Shown here in pieces: positions 48,253 through 57,406 of a DNA stretch of 64,000 nt. Origin of the DNA: Actinomyces trachealis (lineage in GTDB: Bacteria > Actinomycetota > Actinomycetes > Actinomycetales > Actinomycetaceae); assembly GCF_015711475.1 (NCBI RefSeq), contig NZ_CP065027.1, forward strand, positions 2,170,001 through 2,234,000. Reading direction: 5' to 3'. Numbering within the stretch: position 1 is the stretch's first letter; each line of letters starts with the position of its first letter. The position numbers and the translations under genes are program-made. Under the pieces are notes generated by a model that was not told where the DNA came from, made no database searches, and saw only the letters and a program-made list of their open reading frames with translations.

Positions 48253-48693
48253 TCAGGCGAGGTTGGACCACGTCCGGGTGCCGTCGGTGAAGGCCTGGTG
48301 CTTCCACACGGGCAGGCGCGTCTTGACCTCCTCGACGAGGTCACGCACAGCCTCGAAGGCGGGGGCGCGGTGATCGGCGCTGACGGCGACGGCGAGAGCC
48401 GTCTGCCCGATCGTCAGGTCACCGACGCGGTGGACGAGGGCGACGGCGCGCAGGCCCGGTCGTGCGGCGACCTCGGCGGCGATCTGGGCGACGACGGCGT
48501 CGGCGCTCGGGTGCGCCTCGTACGTCAGAGCGGTCACGGCCCGCCCGCCGTCGTGGTCGCGGACCATGCCGTCGAAGGTGACGACGGCGCCGGCAGCGCG
48601 GTGCTCGACGGCCTTGGCGAGCTCGGCCGCACTGATCGCGTCGGTGGTGACCTCAGCGCGGACGACGACGGCGCTGGTGCGGGGCTGCGTCAT
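48253..48693 (-). CDS. moaE: MoaE, large subunit of molybdopterin synthase
   Basis: 146 residues from ATG 48693, with GAGGAG upstream. The core has VTFDGMVRDHDGGRAVTALT (the FxGxVR motif), TYEAHPSADAVVAQIAAEV, VHRVGDLTIGQTALAVAVSA and VKTRLPVWKHQAF, with the active-site Lys residues in the last. It transfers sulfur from MoaD to the precursor to make molybdopterin. It is convergent with moaD. Confidence 0.95.
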   Translation of the reverse strand: MTQPRTSAVVVRAEVTTDAISAAELAKAVEHRAAGAVVTFDGMVRDHDGGRAVTALTYEAHPSADAVVAQIAAEVAARPGLRAVALVHRVGDLTIGQTALAVAVSADHRAPAFEAVRDLVEEVKTRLPVWKHQAFTDGTRTWSNLA

Positions 48694-48854
48694 GCTTCTC
48701 CTCGTCAAGGGGCGGCGGTCCCGGGCGCGGGACCGGGCCCACGCCCCCCCGACCGTACACGGAGGGTCGCTCACCTCCCACAGTGCCCCGCTGTCAGTCG
48801 GCACCCCGGGGCATGATGTCCTCAAGGCGCCCCACCGCGACGGAAGGACCCGAG

Positions 48855-50216
48855 ATGGCTCACGCCCCGCAGATGCTCTCCCCCGAGGAGTACCTCGACG
48901 CACTGCTGAGCACGCTCGCGCCGCTGCCGGCCGGGCAGGTCCCGCTGGCCGACGCCCACGGGCTCGTCCTCGCCCAGGACCTCCGTGCCCGCCTGCCGGT
49001 GCCTGCGTGGACGAACTCCGCGATGGACGGCTACGCCGTACGCGCCGCGCAGACCGTCGGCGCTGACCGCGCCCCTGTACGCCTGCCGGTCTCGGGCGAC
49101 GTGCCCGCGGGCGCAGCGCCCGGCCCGCTCGCACCGGGCACCGCGATGCGCATCATGACCGGTGCCATGCTGCCCGAGGGAGCCGACGCGATCGTCCGGG
49201 TGGAGGACACGGACCAGGAGCCCGGCCAGGCGCCGCTGCCGCGGGAGGTTGAGGTCCGCGCCCGGGCCCGCGCCGGCCTCAACGTGCGCCGCGCGGGCGA
49301 GGACGTCGCCGTCGGAGATCCGGTGGCGAGGGTGGGCACGGTGCTGTCGGCGGCGGTCCTGTCCTCCCTGGCCTCGGTGGGCCTGTCCGACGTGCGGGCC
49401 CACCCGCGCCCACGCGTCGCCGTCGTCTCCACCGGTACGGAGCTGGTCGATGCCGGCACCCCCCTGGCGCCGGGCTCGGTCCCCGACTCCAACGGGCTGC
49501 TGCTCCAGGGCCTGCTCGCCGAGCACGGGGCCCTGACGGTGGCGGTCCTGCGCGTCGGCGACACCGCCGCGGACCTCGCCCGGGTGCTGCGCGAGGCGGC
49601 GGAGGCCGCGGACCTCGTGGTCACCTCCGGCGGCGTGTCCGCGGGCGCCTTCGACCCGTTCACCATGCTGGCCGCCTCCCACGAGCACTCCCGTGGCACG
49701 CACGTGTCCTTCGCGAAGGTCGCGATGCAGCCGGGCAAGCCGCAGGGGCACGGCACGGTGCTCGCGCAGGACGGCCGGCAGGTGCCCGTCATCATGCTTC
49801 CGGGCAACCCGGTGAGCGTGCTGGTGTCCTTCACGGTCTTCGTCGCCCCCGCGCTGGCGGTCCTGTCCGGCCACGGCCGCCGGGAGGTGGCCGCCTCGCT
49901 GGTGCCGGTTGCTGCGCGCGCGGCGGTGGGCTGGAGGGCGGCGGGCGAGCGCCGCCAGTACCTGCCGGCGCGCCTGGTGGCACCAGCGGACGGCGAGGGC
50001 CGGGACCTGCCGGACGCGCCCCCGTGGGTGGCGCCGGTGCACCGTCTGGGCTCCGGCTCACACCTGGTCGCCTCGCTCGGGTCCGCGCAGGCCCTCGCCG
50101 TCGTCGAGGCCCACACGCCCGCCGTCGAACCGGGCCAGGAGGTCGGCCTCCTCCTCCTGACGCACCCCGCCTCACCCCTGCCCACGTACCCGACCCGCGA
50201 ACGGAGAGACCCGTGA
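48855..50216 (+). CDS. moeA: molybdopterin molybdenumtransferase MoeA (canonical copy)
   Basis: 453 residues. It inserts molybdate into adenylated molybdopterin. Motifs are canonical: NSAMDGYAVR, TGAMLPEGADAIVRVED, VVSTGTELVDAG, VPDSNGLLLQG, VTSGGVSAGAFD and MLPGNPVSVLV. This contrasts with the divergent Glp-type copy at 11844-13040. I chose ATG 48855 (MAHAPQML) over upstream in-frame codons. The stop overlaps the GTG of moaC by GTGA. Confidence 0.95.
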   Translation: MAHAPQMLSPEEYLDALLSTLAPLPAGQVPLADAHGLVLAQDLRARLPVPAWTNSAMDGYAVRAAQTVGADRAPVRLPVSGDVPAGAAPGPLAPGTAMRIMTGAMLPEGADAIVRVEDTDQEPGQAPLPREVEVRARARAGLNVRRAGEDVAVGDPVARVGTVLSAAVLSSLASVGLSDVRAHPRPRVAVVSTGTELVDAGTPLAPGSVPDSNGLLLQGLLAEHGALTVAVLRVGDTAADLARVLREAAEAADLVVTSGGVSAGAFDPFTMLAASHEHSRGTHVSFAKVAMQPGKPQGHGTVLAQDGRQVPVIMLPGNPVSVLVSFTVFVAPALAVLSGHGRREVAASLVPVAARAAVGWRAAGERRQYLPARLVAPADGEGRDLPDAPPWVAPVHRLGSGSHLVASLGSAQALAVVEAHTPAVEPGQEVGLLLLTHPASPLPTYPTRERRDP

Positions 50217-50713
50217 CTGACCCCTCTCAGATCCGCCTGACCCACCTGAATGAGGCCGGCGCCGCCTACATGGTGGACGTCACCGCCAAGCAACCGACCG
50301 TGCGCACCGCGAGCGCGAGCGCCTTCGTCCAGTGCTCTCCACTGGTGGTTGCGGCCCTGCGCGAGGGCCGCGTCCCCAAGGGTGATGTGCTGGCCGTGGC
50401 GCGGGTGGCGGGCATCGCAGCGGCGAAGAGGGTGCCGGACCTGTTGCCGCTGGCGCACGTCATCGGCGTGCACGGGTGCAGCGTCGACCTCACCGTCGAG
50501 GACGGGGGCGTGCGCATCGAGACGACGGTGCGCACGGCGGAGCGCACGGGGGTGGAGATGGAGGCGCTGACGGCCGCGACGGTGGCGGGCCTGGCGGTGG
50601 TGGACATGGTCAAGGGCGTGGATCGCTCGGTGTGTCTGCGCGAGGCGCGGGTGACGGCGAAGTCGGGGGGCCGCTCGGGTGACTGGGTCCGTCCGGCCGA
50701 CGGCGAGGGCTGA
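50213..50713 (+). CDS. moaC: cyclic pyranopterin monophosphate synthase MoaC
   Basis: 166 residues from GTG 50213. Motifs: LTHLNEAGAAYMVDVTAK, KGDVLAVARVAGIAAAKR, LLPLAHVIGVHGCSVDL, TAERTGVEMEALTAATVAGL and DMVKGVDRSVCL. It converts 3',8-cyclo-GTP to cyclic pyranopterin monophosphate after MoaA. It is translationally coupled to moeA. Confidence 0.96.
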   Translation: MTDPSQIRLTHLNEAGAAYMVDVTAKQPTVRTASASAFVQCSPLVVAALREGRVPKGDVLAVARVAGIAAAKRVPDLLPLAHVIGVHGCSVDLTVEDGGVRIETTVRTAERTGVEMEALTAATVAGLAVVDMVKGVDRSVCLREARVTAKSGGRSGDWVRPADGEG

Positions 50714-50717
50714 GTCC

Positions 50718-51383
50718 GTGCACCGGGCAGGTTGCCCCGACCCGGCCTCGGCGGTCTCGTCCGCCGCTGGGGCGGGGGGTCTCGACGTCGTTGTGCTCGC
50801 GGGTGGGACGGGCGCGCGTCTGGGTGGGGCCTCCAAGCCCGACGTCGTGGCGCGCGGGGCCCGTCTCATCGACCACGTGCTCAGGGGTCTGGACGGCCTG
50901 CGCGGCTCGCTCACGCTGGGCGAGGTCGTCGTCGTGGCGCCTGAGGACGTGGCCCTGCCCGCCGGTGTGCGCCGGGCGCTGGAGGACCCGCCGCTCGGCG
51001 GGCCGGTGGCGGGGGCGGGGGCGGGCCTGCTCGCCCTGGGTGCCGGGGGGCGCAGGTCGGCCCCGACGACGGCCCTGCTCGCCTGTGACGCGCCCGAGGC
51101 GTGGCGCGCCCTGCCGGGGCTCGTCGCCCGTCTGACCGCCTCACCGGGGGCGTCGGGGGCGGTGAGCATGGACGGCGCTCACCGCCAGTACCTCGTGGGC
51201 GTCTACCGCACGGGTCCTCTCCGTGAGGCCGTTGCACCCGGCGGGGTGCCGCTGCGCGACGTGGCTCTCAGGCGTGCGCTCGGGGTGCTCGCGCCCCTCG
51301 AGGTGGACCTGGGGGCGCTGCGGGGCGTGGGGCGGGACCTGGACACGTGGGAGGAGATCGCCGCCTGGGAGCGGGACGGCTGA
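50718..51383 (+). CDS. mobA: MobA-like molybdenum cofactor guanylyltransferase
   Basis: About 221 residues. The nucleotide loop is VVVLAGGTGARLGGASKPDV, then DPPLGGPVAGAGAGLLAL and ALLACDAPEAWRAL. The C-terminal YLVGVYRTGPLREAV is typical of MobA. It attaches GMP to molybdopterin for DMSO-reductase-family enzymes such as NarG. I use GTG 50718 just after moaC; an earlier in-frame start at 50679 would overlap moaC. Confidence 0.9.
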   Translation: MHRAGCPDPASAVSSAAGAGGLDVVVLAGGTGARLGGASKPDVVARGARLIDHVLRGLDGLRGSLTLGEVVVVAPEDVALPAGVRRALEDPPLGGPVAGAGAGLLALGAGGRRSAPTTALLACDAPEAWRALPGLVARLTASPGASGAVSMDGAHRQYLVGVYRTGPLREAVAPGGVPLRDVALRRALGVLAPLEVDLGALRGVGRDLDTWEEIAAWERDG

Positions 51384-51391
51384 GGGCGCGC

Positions 51392-51955
51392 TCAGTGGTC
51401 GCCGCCGCCGAGCTGCTCGAGGACGTGGGGCACGAGCGGGCCGATGACGGCGACGGTGTCCGTGACCCCGCCGCGCGAGCCGGGGGCGTTGACGACGAGG
51501 GCGCCGTCGGCCTGGCGGCTGGTGACGCCGACGAGGCCGCGTGAGAGCCCGGCCAGCGGGGTCTTGGTCAGGCCGTGGGCACGGATCTGGGCCTCCAGGC
51601 CCTCAAGGCGGGTGACGAGCAGCGGGGCGGTGGCCTCGGGGGTCAGGTCGTAGGGGGTGACGCCGGTGCCGCCTGCGGTCAGGATGACACGGGCGCCGTC
51701 GGACACGGCGGCGCGGATGGCGGAGCGGATGGCCTCGACGTCGTCGGGGACGATGACGACCGTGTTGACGACGACGCCGTGCCCGCCGAGCAGGCGCTGG
51801 GCGAGCGGGCCGGAGGAGTCCTCCCGCTCGCCGCGGGCGCAGCGGTCGGAGACGGTGATGACAGCGCCGCGGACGGGCTCCTTGAGGGGCATGAGGGCCT
51901 TGTGGACGACGGCGTCGGCGTCGGGCTGGGAGGCGGGCTGTGAGGACGTGCGCAT
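51392..51955 (-). CDS. mogA: MogA/MoaB-type molybdopterin adenylyltransferase
   Basis: 187 residues from ATG 51955. The motifs are RGAVITVSDRCARGEREDSS, DGARVILTAGGTGVTPYDLT (GGTG nucleotide site), and GVTSRQADGALVVNAPGSRGG. It adenylates molybdopterin before MoeA adds molybdenum. It converges with mobA with an 8-base gap and is divergent from the nar operon. Confidence 0.94.
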   Translation of the reverse strand: MRTSSQPASQPDADAVVHKALMPLKEPVRGAVITVSDRCARGEREDSSGPLAQRLLGGHGVVVNTVVIVPDDVEAIRSAIRAAVSDGARVILTAGGTGVTPYDLTPEATAPLLVTRLEGLEAQIRAHGLTKTPLAGLSRGLVGVTSRQADGALVVNAPGSRGGVTDTVAVIGPLVPHVLEQLGGGDH

Positions 51956-52078
51956 GGTCGCACCGTAGACGCTCAGGCTCGCGCACCCCGTCCTCAGCCG
52001 TCCCGCCATGTGTGCGACGTCACTTATTAGAGCATGAACCTATGACTTAATGCGGCGCCGCCCGTGACAAATCAGAGA

Positions 52079-52101
52079 CCCGGAACCCGCACGGTTCCGG
52101 G
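52079..52101. promoter_or_regulatory. 9-bp palindrome in the narK upstream region
   Basis: CCCGGAACC-CGCAC-GGTTCCGGG forms a perfect stem 148 bases upstream of narK, in the 293-base gap between the divergent mogA and nar genes. It may be a leader hairpin or a regulator site. No clear FNR or CRP box was seen. Confidence 0.5.
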
Positions 52102-52248
52102 ACAAAAGTTCACCCATTCCACCCCAGCAGCACCTCGCTCATCATGACAGGAAGCCATCTTCTCTCCTGCCCCCGGCGCCCGGCACCGTGCGCAGCGTCA
52201 GAGCCACGTCAGGCACAAGTCCCCATGAGCAGTCAGACAGGAGTTCCC

Positions 52249-53601
52249 ATGAGCAGCACCGACGAGCAGACCCTCCCCGCTCTCGACACCTCAGGCGCAG
52301 TCCTTCGCGGCTGGAGCCCCGAGGACCCCGAGTGCTGGAGCTCACGAATCGCCTGGATGACGCTGGCCATCACGACCTTCTCGCTCATGCTCGGCTTCAC
52401 CGTCTGGTTCCTGCCCAGCGCCATCGCGCCGCGCCTGAACGAGGTGGGCTTCGACCTGAGCAAGAACGAGATCTACTGGATCACCTCGATGCCGGGACTG
52501 TCCTGCGCCGCCCTCAGGCTCATCTACATGTTCCTGCCCGCCACCATCGGCTCGCGCAAGATGATCGGCTGGTCCTCCCTCCTCTTCGTCCTGCCGATGC
52601 TCGGCTGGTTCTTCGCCGTCCAGAACCCCGGTACCTCCTTCGGCACGCTCCTGGCCCTCGCCTTCACCTGCGGCATCGGCGCCGCCACCTTCTCGGGATA
52701 CATGCCGTCCACCGGCTTCTACTTCCCCAAGCGCCTGCAGGGCACGGCCCTGGGCCTGCAGGGCGGCCTGGGCAACATGGGCATGAGCGTCATCCAGCTC
52801 GCCGCCCCCGTCCTGCTGAGCACCTCCCTGCTGGGCCTGACCTGGGTCACCCCCTTCGAGGAGGGCGCGCCGATGGTCGTCAACGCCACCGTCTTCTTCC
52901 TGCCCTGGTCCCTCATCGCGGCCTTCCTGGCCTTCCGTTACATCAAGGACGTGCCGGTCAAGGCCAACGTCAAGCAGCAGCTCGACATCTTCGGCAACGT
53001 CGACACCTGGCTCATGACCGTCCTCTACATCATGACCTTCGGCATCTTCTCCGGATTCGCCGCACAGACCGCCAACATCATCAACAACACCTACGGCACC
53101 TCCTCCGCCCTCGCCGAGACCTTCGCCGTCGACGCGCTGCCCAAGGGCGCCTCCTACGCCTTCATCGGCACCCTCATCGGCTCCTTCCTCCGCTTCGCCT
53201 GGGGCCCCCTGTGCGACCGCTTCGGCGGCGCCATCTGGACCTTCGTCTCCGCCATCGGCATGGCCGCCTCCATGGCCTTCTGCGGCTTCCAGGCCGCCAT
53301 CGCGGACTCGCCCAGCGACTTCCCCGTCTTCATGGTCGGCCTGCTCACCATGTTCTTCTTCGCCGGGGTCGGCAACGCCGCCACCTTCAAACAGATGCCG
53401 ATGATCATGCCCAAGCGGCAGGCGGGCGGGGCAATCGGCTTCACCGCCGCCGTCGCCTCGCTGGGCCCCTTCCTCGTCGGCATCGCACTGACCGTCATCG
53501 AGACCCCCGTCTTCTTCTACGGCTGCGCGGCCTTCTGCGTCCTGTGCGCCGTCATCTGCTGGGTCCGCTACGCCCAACCCAACGCCAAGCGACCGGGCTG
53601 A
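52249..53601 (+). CDS. narK: nitrate/nitrite transporter NarK
   Basis: 450 residues with 12 helices of the NarK/NasA MFS group. Diagnostic pieces are FTVWFLPSAIAPRLNEVGF in helix 1, GIGAATFSGYMPSTGFYFPK then GTALGLQGGLGNMGMSVIQL (nitrate signature in helix 5), and GVGNAATFKQMPMIMPKRQ then GGAIGFTAAVASLGPFLVG (second signature). ATG 52249 follows CAGGAG by five bases; in-frame ATG 52225 and 52144 are less favoured. It imports nitrate and/or exports nitrite for the adjacent NarGHI. Confidence 0.94.
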   Translation: MSSTDEQTLPALDTSGAVLRGWSPEDPECWSSRIAWMTLAITTFSLMLGFTVWFLPSAIAPRLNEVGFDLSKNEIYWITSMPGLSCAALRLIYMFLPATIGSRKMIGWSSLLFVLPMLGWFFAVQNPGTSFGTLLALAFTCGIGAATFSGYMPSTGFYFPKRLQGTALGLQGGLGNMGMSVIQLAAPVLLSTSLLGLTWVTPFEEGAPMVVNATVFFLPWSLIAAFLAFRYIKDVPVKANVKQQLDIFGNVDTWLMTVLYIMTFGIFSGFAAQTANIINNTYGTSSALAETFAVDALPKGASYAFIGTLIGSFLRFAWGPLCDRFGGAIWTFVSAIGMAASMAFCGFQAAIADSPSDFPVFMVGLLTMFFFAGVGNAATFKQMPMIMPKRQAGGAIGFTAAVASLGPFLVGIALTVIETPVFFYGCAAFCVLCAVICWVRYAQPNAKRPG

Positions 53602-53644
53602 GCCCAGCCGGCCCACCACCCCACACGCACGCCAAGGAATCAAG

Positions 53645-56600
53645 ATGACCGCTCCCATCGACAACGTCGTCCCCAGCTCCGGAGCCCCCGTCGAGTCCGT
53701 GCCCGGCCTGCTCACGATGGGCTCCTACCTGCGCCGCGGCACGCCCTCCGCCGACGCCCGCCGCCTGTTCCTCGAGGGCGGGCGCGAGGCGGACACCTTC
53801 TACCGCCACCGTTGGAGCCACGACAAGATGGTCCACTCCACCCACGGGGTGAACTGCACGGGCTCGTGCGCCTGGGAGGTCTACGTCACCGACGGCGTCA
53901 TCACCTGGGAGAAGCAGATCACCGACTACCCGACCACCGGGCCGGACATGCCCGAGTACGAGCCCCGCGGCTGCCCCCGCGGCGCCGCCTTCTCCTGGTA
54001 CACCTACTCCCCCACACGCATCCGCTACCCCTACGTGCGCTCCGTCCTGCTCGACGCCTTCCGCGCCGCCAGGAAGCGGCACGACGGCGACGCCGTCGCC
54101 GCCTGGGCCGAGGTCACCGGGGACCCCGAGACCTCCCGCGCCTACAAATCCGCCCGCGGCAAGGGCGGCATGGTCCGCGTCGGCTGGGACGAGGCCATGG
54201 ACATCATCGCCGCCGCCTACGTCCACACAATCCGCTCCTGGGGCCCGGACCGCTGCGCCGGCTTCTCCGTCATCCCCGCCATGTCGATGGTCTCCTACGG
54301 GGCGGGTGCCCGCTTCCACGAGCTCATCGGCGGCACCATGCTCTCCTTCTACGACTGGTACGCGGACCTTCCGCCCGCCTCGCCGCAAGTCTTCGGCGAC
54401 CAGACGGACGTGCCCGAGGCCGGCGACTGGTACAACGCCCAGTACCTCATCATGTGGGGCTCGAACCTGCCCCTGACCCGCACCCCCGACGCCCACTTCA
54501 TGACCGAGGCCCGCTACCACGGGCAGAAGGTCGTCGGCGTGTCCCCCGACTACGCCGAGAACACGAAGTTCGTCGACCAGTGGCTGCGCGTGGCCCCCGG
54601 CACCGACGGCGCACTGGCCATGGCCATGGGCCACGTCATCCTCAGCGAGTTCCACGTCGGGCGGCGCGAGCCCTTCTTCCTGGACTACATGCGCCGCCAC
54701 ACCGACTCGCCCTTCCTCATCGAGCTCGTCGACTCCCCCGACGCCACCGGCACCGTCCCCGGCCGCTTCATCACCGCCGACGAGGTCGACGGCGTCGCCG
54801 AGGGCATGCCGAGCAACAGCTTCCGTCCCCTCGTGTGGGACCGCGAGCGCGGCCCCCAGGACCCCGGCGGCACCCTCGCCGACCGGTTCACCCCCGAGGG
54901 CATGGGCCGCTGGAACCTGCTCATGGAGGGCCTGGACCCGATTATGAGCATCGAGGAGCTGCGCGACACCGGCCACACGGTCGAGGCCACCGAGATCCTG
55001 CTGCCCCGCTTCGATATGCCCGGCTCCCAGACGCCCACCGGCACCGTGGGCGGCGGCGTCATGCGCCGCGGCGTGCCCGCCACCCGCCTGAGCGACGGCC
55101 GCCTCGTGACCACCGTCTACGACCTGTTGCTCGCCAACTACGCCGTTAAGCGCCCCGGCCTGCCCGGCCAGTGGCCCGAGGGCTACCACGACGCGACCGT
55201 GCCGGGCACCCCGGCCTGGGCCAGCGAGCTCACCGGCGTGGCTGGGCCCGCGGCCATCCGCGTGGCCCGCGAGTTCGCCCAGAACGCCATCGAGTCCGGC
55301 GGCCGCTCCCAGGTGCTCATGGGCGCGGGCATCAACCACTACTACCACGCCGACGAGATCTACCGCACGATCCTGGCACTGACCTCCATGTGCGCCACCC
55401 AGGGCGTCAACGGCGGCGGCTGGGCACACTACGTCGGCCAGGAGAAGGTCCGCCCCGTCTCCGGCTGGCAGCAGTGGGCCTTCGCCCTCGACTGGCACCG
55501 GCCCGCCCGACAGATGATCTCCACCGGCTTCTGGTACCTCACCACCGACCAGTGGCGATATGACGACACCCCGGCGGATCGGCTCGCCTCCCCGCTCGGC
55601 GCGGGCACCCTGGCCGGCAAGACCGTCTCGGACACGATGGTCGAGGCGATGAAGCGCGGCTGGACGCCGTCGTACCCCACCTTCAACCGCAACCCCCTGC
55701 TGCTGGGCCAGCAGGCCCGCGAGGCCGGCATGGACCCCAAGGAGTACGTCGTCGACCAGCTACGCTCAGGCGAGCTGCGCTTCGCCTGTGAGGACCCGGA
55801 CGCCGAGGAGAACTACCCGCGCATCCTCGCCTCCTGGCGCACGAACCTGCTCGGCTCCTCCGCCAAGGGCACCGAGTTCTTCCTGCGCCACATGGTGGGG
55901 GCCGACAACGACGTCAACGCCACCGAGACGCCCGAGGGCCGCCGCCCGGCCTCGATGACGTGGCGCGACGAGGCCCCTCAGGGCAAGCTCGACCTCATGT
56001 GGACCGCGGACTTCCGCAACACCTCCACCACCCTGCACTCCGACGTCGTGCTGCCCGCGGCGACCTGGTACGAGAAGTACGACCTGTCGACCACGGACAT
56101 GCACCCCTTCATCCACTCCTTCAACATGGCGATCAACCCGCCGTGGGAGGCGCGCAGCGACTTCGACATCTACCAACAGCTGGCCCGGATGGTCTCCGAG
56201 TGGGCCCCGACGTACCTGGGCACCCAGACAGATGTCGTGGCCGCCCCTCTCAACCACGACACCCCCGACGCCCTGACGATGGCGCACGGCGATGTGTCCG
56301 CCATGCCCAATGACTGGGTCCCGGGCGTGACGATGCCCAAGCTCATCCCCATCGAGCGCGACTACACGCAGGTCCTCAACAAGTTCAACGCGCTGGGCCC
56401 GCTGGTGGAGAAGCTCGGCCTGCCCACCAAGGGCATCGCCCTGACACCGGACAAGGAGATGGGCCGCCTGGCGGCCGCCCACGGCACCGGCTGCGGGGCC
56501 GCCGAGGGACGCCCGCTGGTGGACACGCCCATCCGCGCCGGCGACGGCGTCATGCACATGTCCGGCGCGACCAACGGGCGCGTGGCCACCGAGGGCTGGC

Positions 56601-57406
56601 GGACGCTGTCCAAGCGCACCGGCACCGAGATGGTCGAGCTGAGCGAGGAGGAGGCCGGCAGGCTCGTGACCTTCGCCGACACTCAGGTCAAGCCGCAGCC
56701 GGTCATCACGACGCCGGAGTGGTCCGGCTCGGAGCACGGCGGGCGCCGCTACAGCGCCTTCGTCGTCAACGTCGAGCACGCCAAGCCCTGGCACACCCTG
56801 ACCGGCCGCATGCACTACTACCTCGACCACGACTGGCTGCGGGACATGGGCGAGAGCCTGCCGCAGTTCCGCCCACCGCTGGACTTCGCCAGCCTGTACG
56901 GGGAGGCCGCCCCCGGCGCCGTCTCCACGACGCAGGCGGGCGAGCTGCAGGTCGCGGTGCGCTACCTCACCGTCCACAACAAGTGGGCGATCCACTCCCA
57001 GTACTACGACAACCTGCACATGCTCACCCTGGGGCGCGGCGGCCAGACCGTGTGGATGAGCCCGGCCGACGCCGTCAAGATCGGCGTGCGGGACAACGAG
57101 TGGATCGAGGCCACCAACCGCAACGGCATCGTGGCGGCGCGCGCCATCGTCTCCCACCGCATCCCCGAGGGCACGGTCTTCATGCACCATGCCCAGGAGC
57201 GCACGATGAACACCCCCCTGACCGAGGGCTCGGGACGCCGCGGAGGCACCCACAACTCCATGACCCGCATCGTGCTCAAGCCGAGCCACTTCGCCGGCGG
57301 CTACGCCCAGCTGGCCTACGCCTTCAACTACATCGGCCCCACCGGCAACAACCGCGACGAGGTCACCGTCATCCGTCGTCGTACCAACCAGGAGGTGACC
57401 TTCTGA
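53645..57406 (+). CDS. narG: respiratory nitrate reductase alpha subunit NarG
   Basis: 1253 residues, normal length. The FS0 cluster ligands lie in STHGVNCTGSCAWEVYVTDG and RGCPRGAAFSW. The molybdenum ligand Asp is in SFYDWYADLPPASPQVFGDQ, followed by IMWGSNLPLTRTPDAHFM. The later GAGINHYYHADEIYR and VLPAATWYEKYDLSTTDMHP are typical. It binds bis-MGD and reduces nitrate to nitrite on the cytoplasmic face. ATG 53645 follows AAGGAATCAAG. The stop overlaps narH by one base. Confidence 0.97.
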   Translation: MTAPIDNVVPSSGAPVESVPGLLTMGSYLRRGTPSADARRLFLEGGREADTFYRHRWSHDKMVHSTHGVNCTGSCAWEVYVTDGVITWEKQITDYPTTGPDMPEYEPRGCPRGAAFSWYTYSPTRIRYPYVRSVLLDAFRAARKRHDGDAVAAWAEVTGDPETSRAYKSARGKGGMVRVGWDEAMDIIAAAYVHTIRSWGPDRCAGFSVIPAMSMVSYGAGARFHELIGGTMLSFYDWYADLPPASPQVFGDQTDVPEAGDWYNAQYLIMWGSNLPLTRTPDAHFMTEARYHGQKVVGVSPDYAENTKFVDQWLRVAPGTDGALAMAMGHVILSEFHVGRREPFFLDYMRRHTDSPFLIELVDSPDATGTVPGRFITADEVDGVAEGMPSNSFRPLVWDRERGPQDPGGTLADRFTPEGMGRWNLLMEGLDPIMSIEELRDTGHTVEATEILLPRFDMPGSQTPTGTVGGGVMRRGVPATRLSDGRLVTTVYDLLLANYAVKRPGLPGQWPEGYHDATVPGTPAWASELTGVAGPAAIRVAREFAQNAIESGGRSQVLMGAGINHYYHADEIYRTILALTSMCATQGVNGGGWAHYVGQEKVRPVSGWQQWAFALDWHRPARQMISTGFWYLTTDQWRYDDTPADRLASPLGAGTLAGKTVSDTMVEAMKRGWTPSYPTFNRNPLLLGQQAREAGMDPKEYVVDQLRSGELRFACEDPDAEENYPRILASWRTNLLGSSAKGTEFFLRHMVGADNDVNATETPEGRRPASMTWRDEAPQGKLDLMWTADFRNTSTTLHSDVVLPAATWYEKYDLSTTDMHPFIHSFNMAINPPWEARSDFDIYQQLARMVSEWAPTYLGTQTDVVAAPLNHDTPDALTMAHGDVSAMPNDWVPGVTMPKLIPIERDYTQVLNKFNALGPLVEKLGLPTKGIALTPDKEMGRLAAAHGTGCGAAEGRPLVDTPIRAGDGVMHMSGATNGRVATEGWRTLSKRTGTEMVELSEEEAGRLVTFADTQVKPQPVITTPEWSGSEHGGRRYSAFVVNVEHAKPWHTLTGRMHYYLDHDWLRDMGESLPQFRPPLDFASLYGEAAPGAVSTTQAGELQVAVRYLTVHNKWAIHSQYYDNLHMLTLGRGGQTVWMSPADAVKIGVRDNEWIEATNRNGIVAARAIVSHRIPEGTVFMHHAQERTMNTPLTEGSGRRGGTHNSMTRIVLKPSHFAGGYAQLAYAFNYIGPTGNNRDEVTVIRRRTNQEVTF

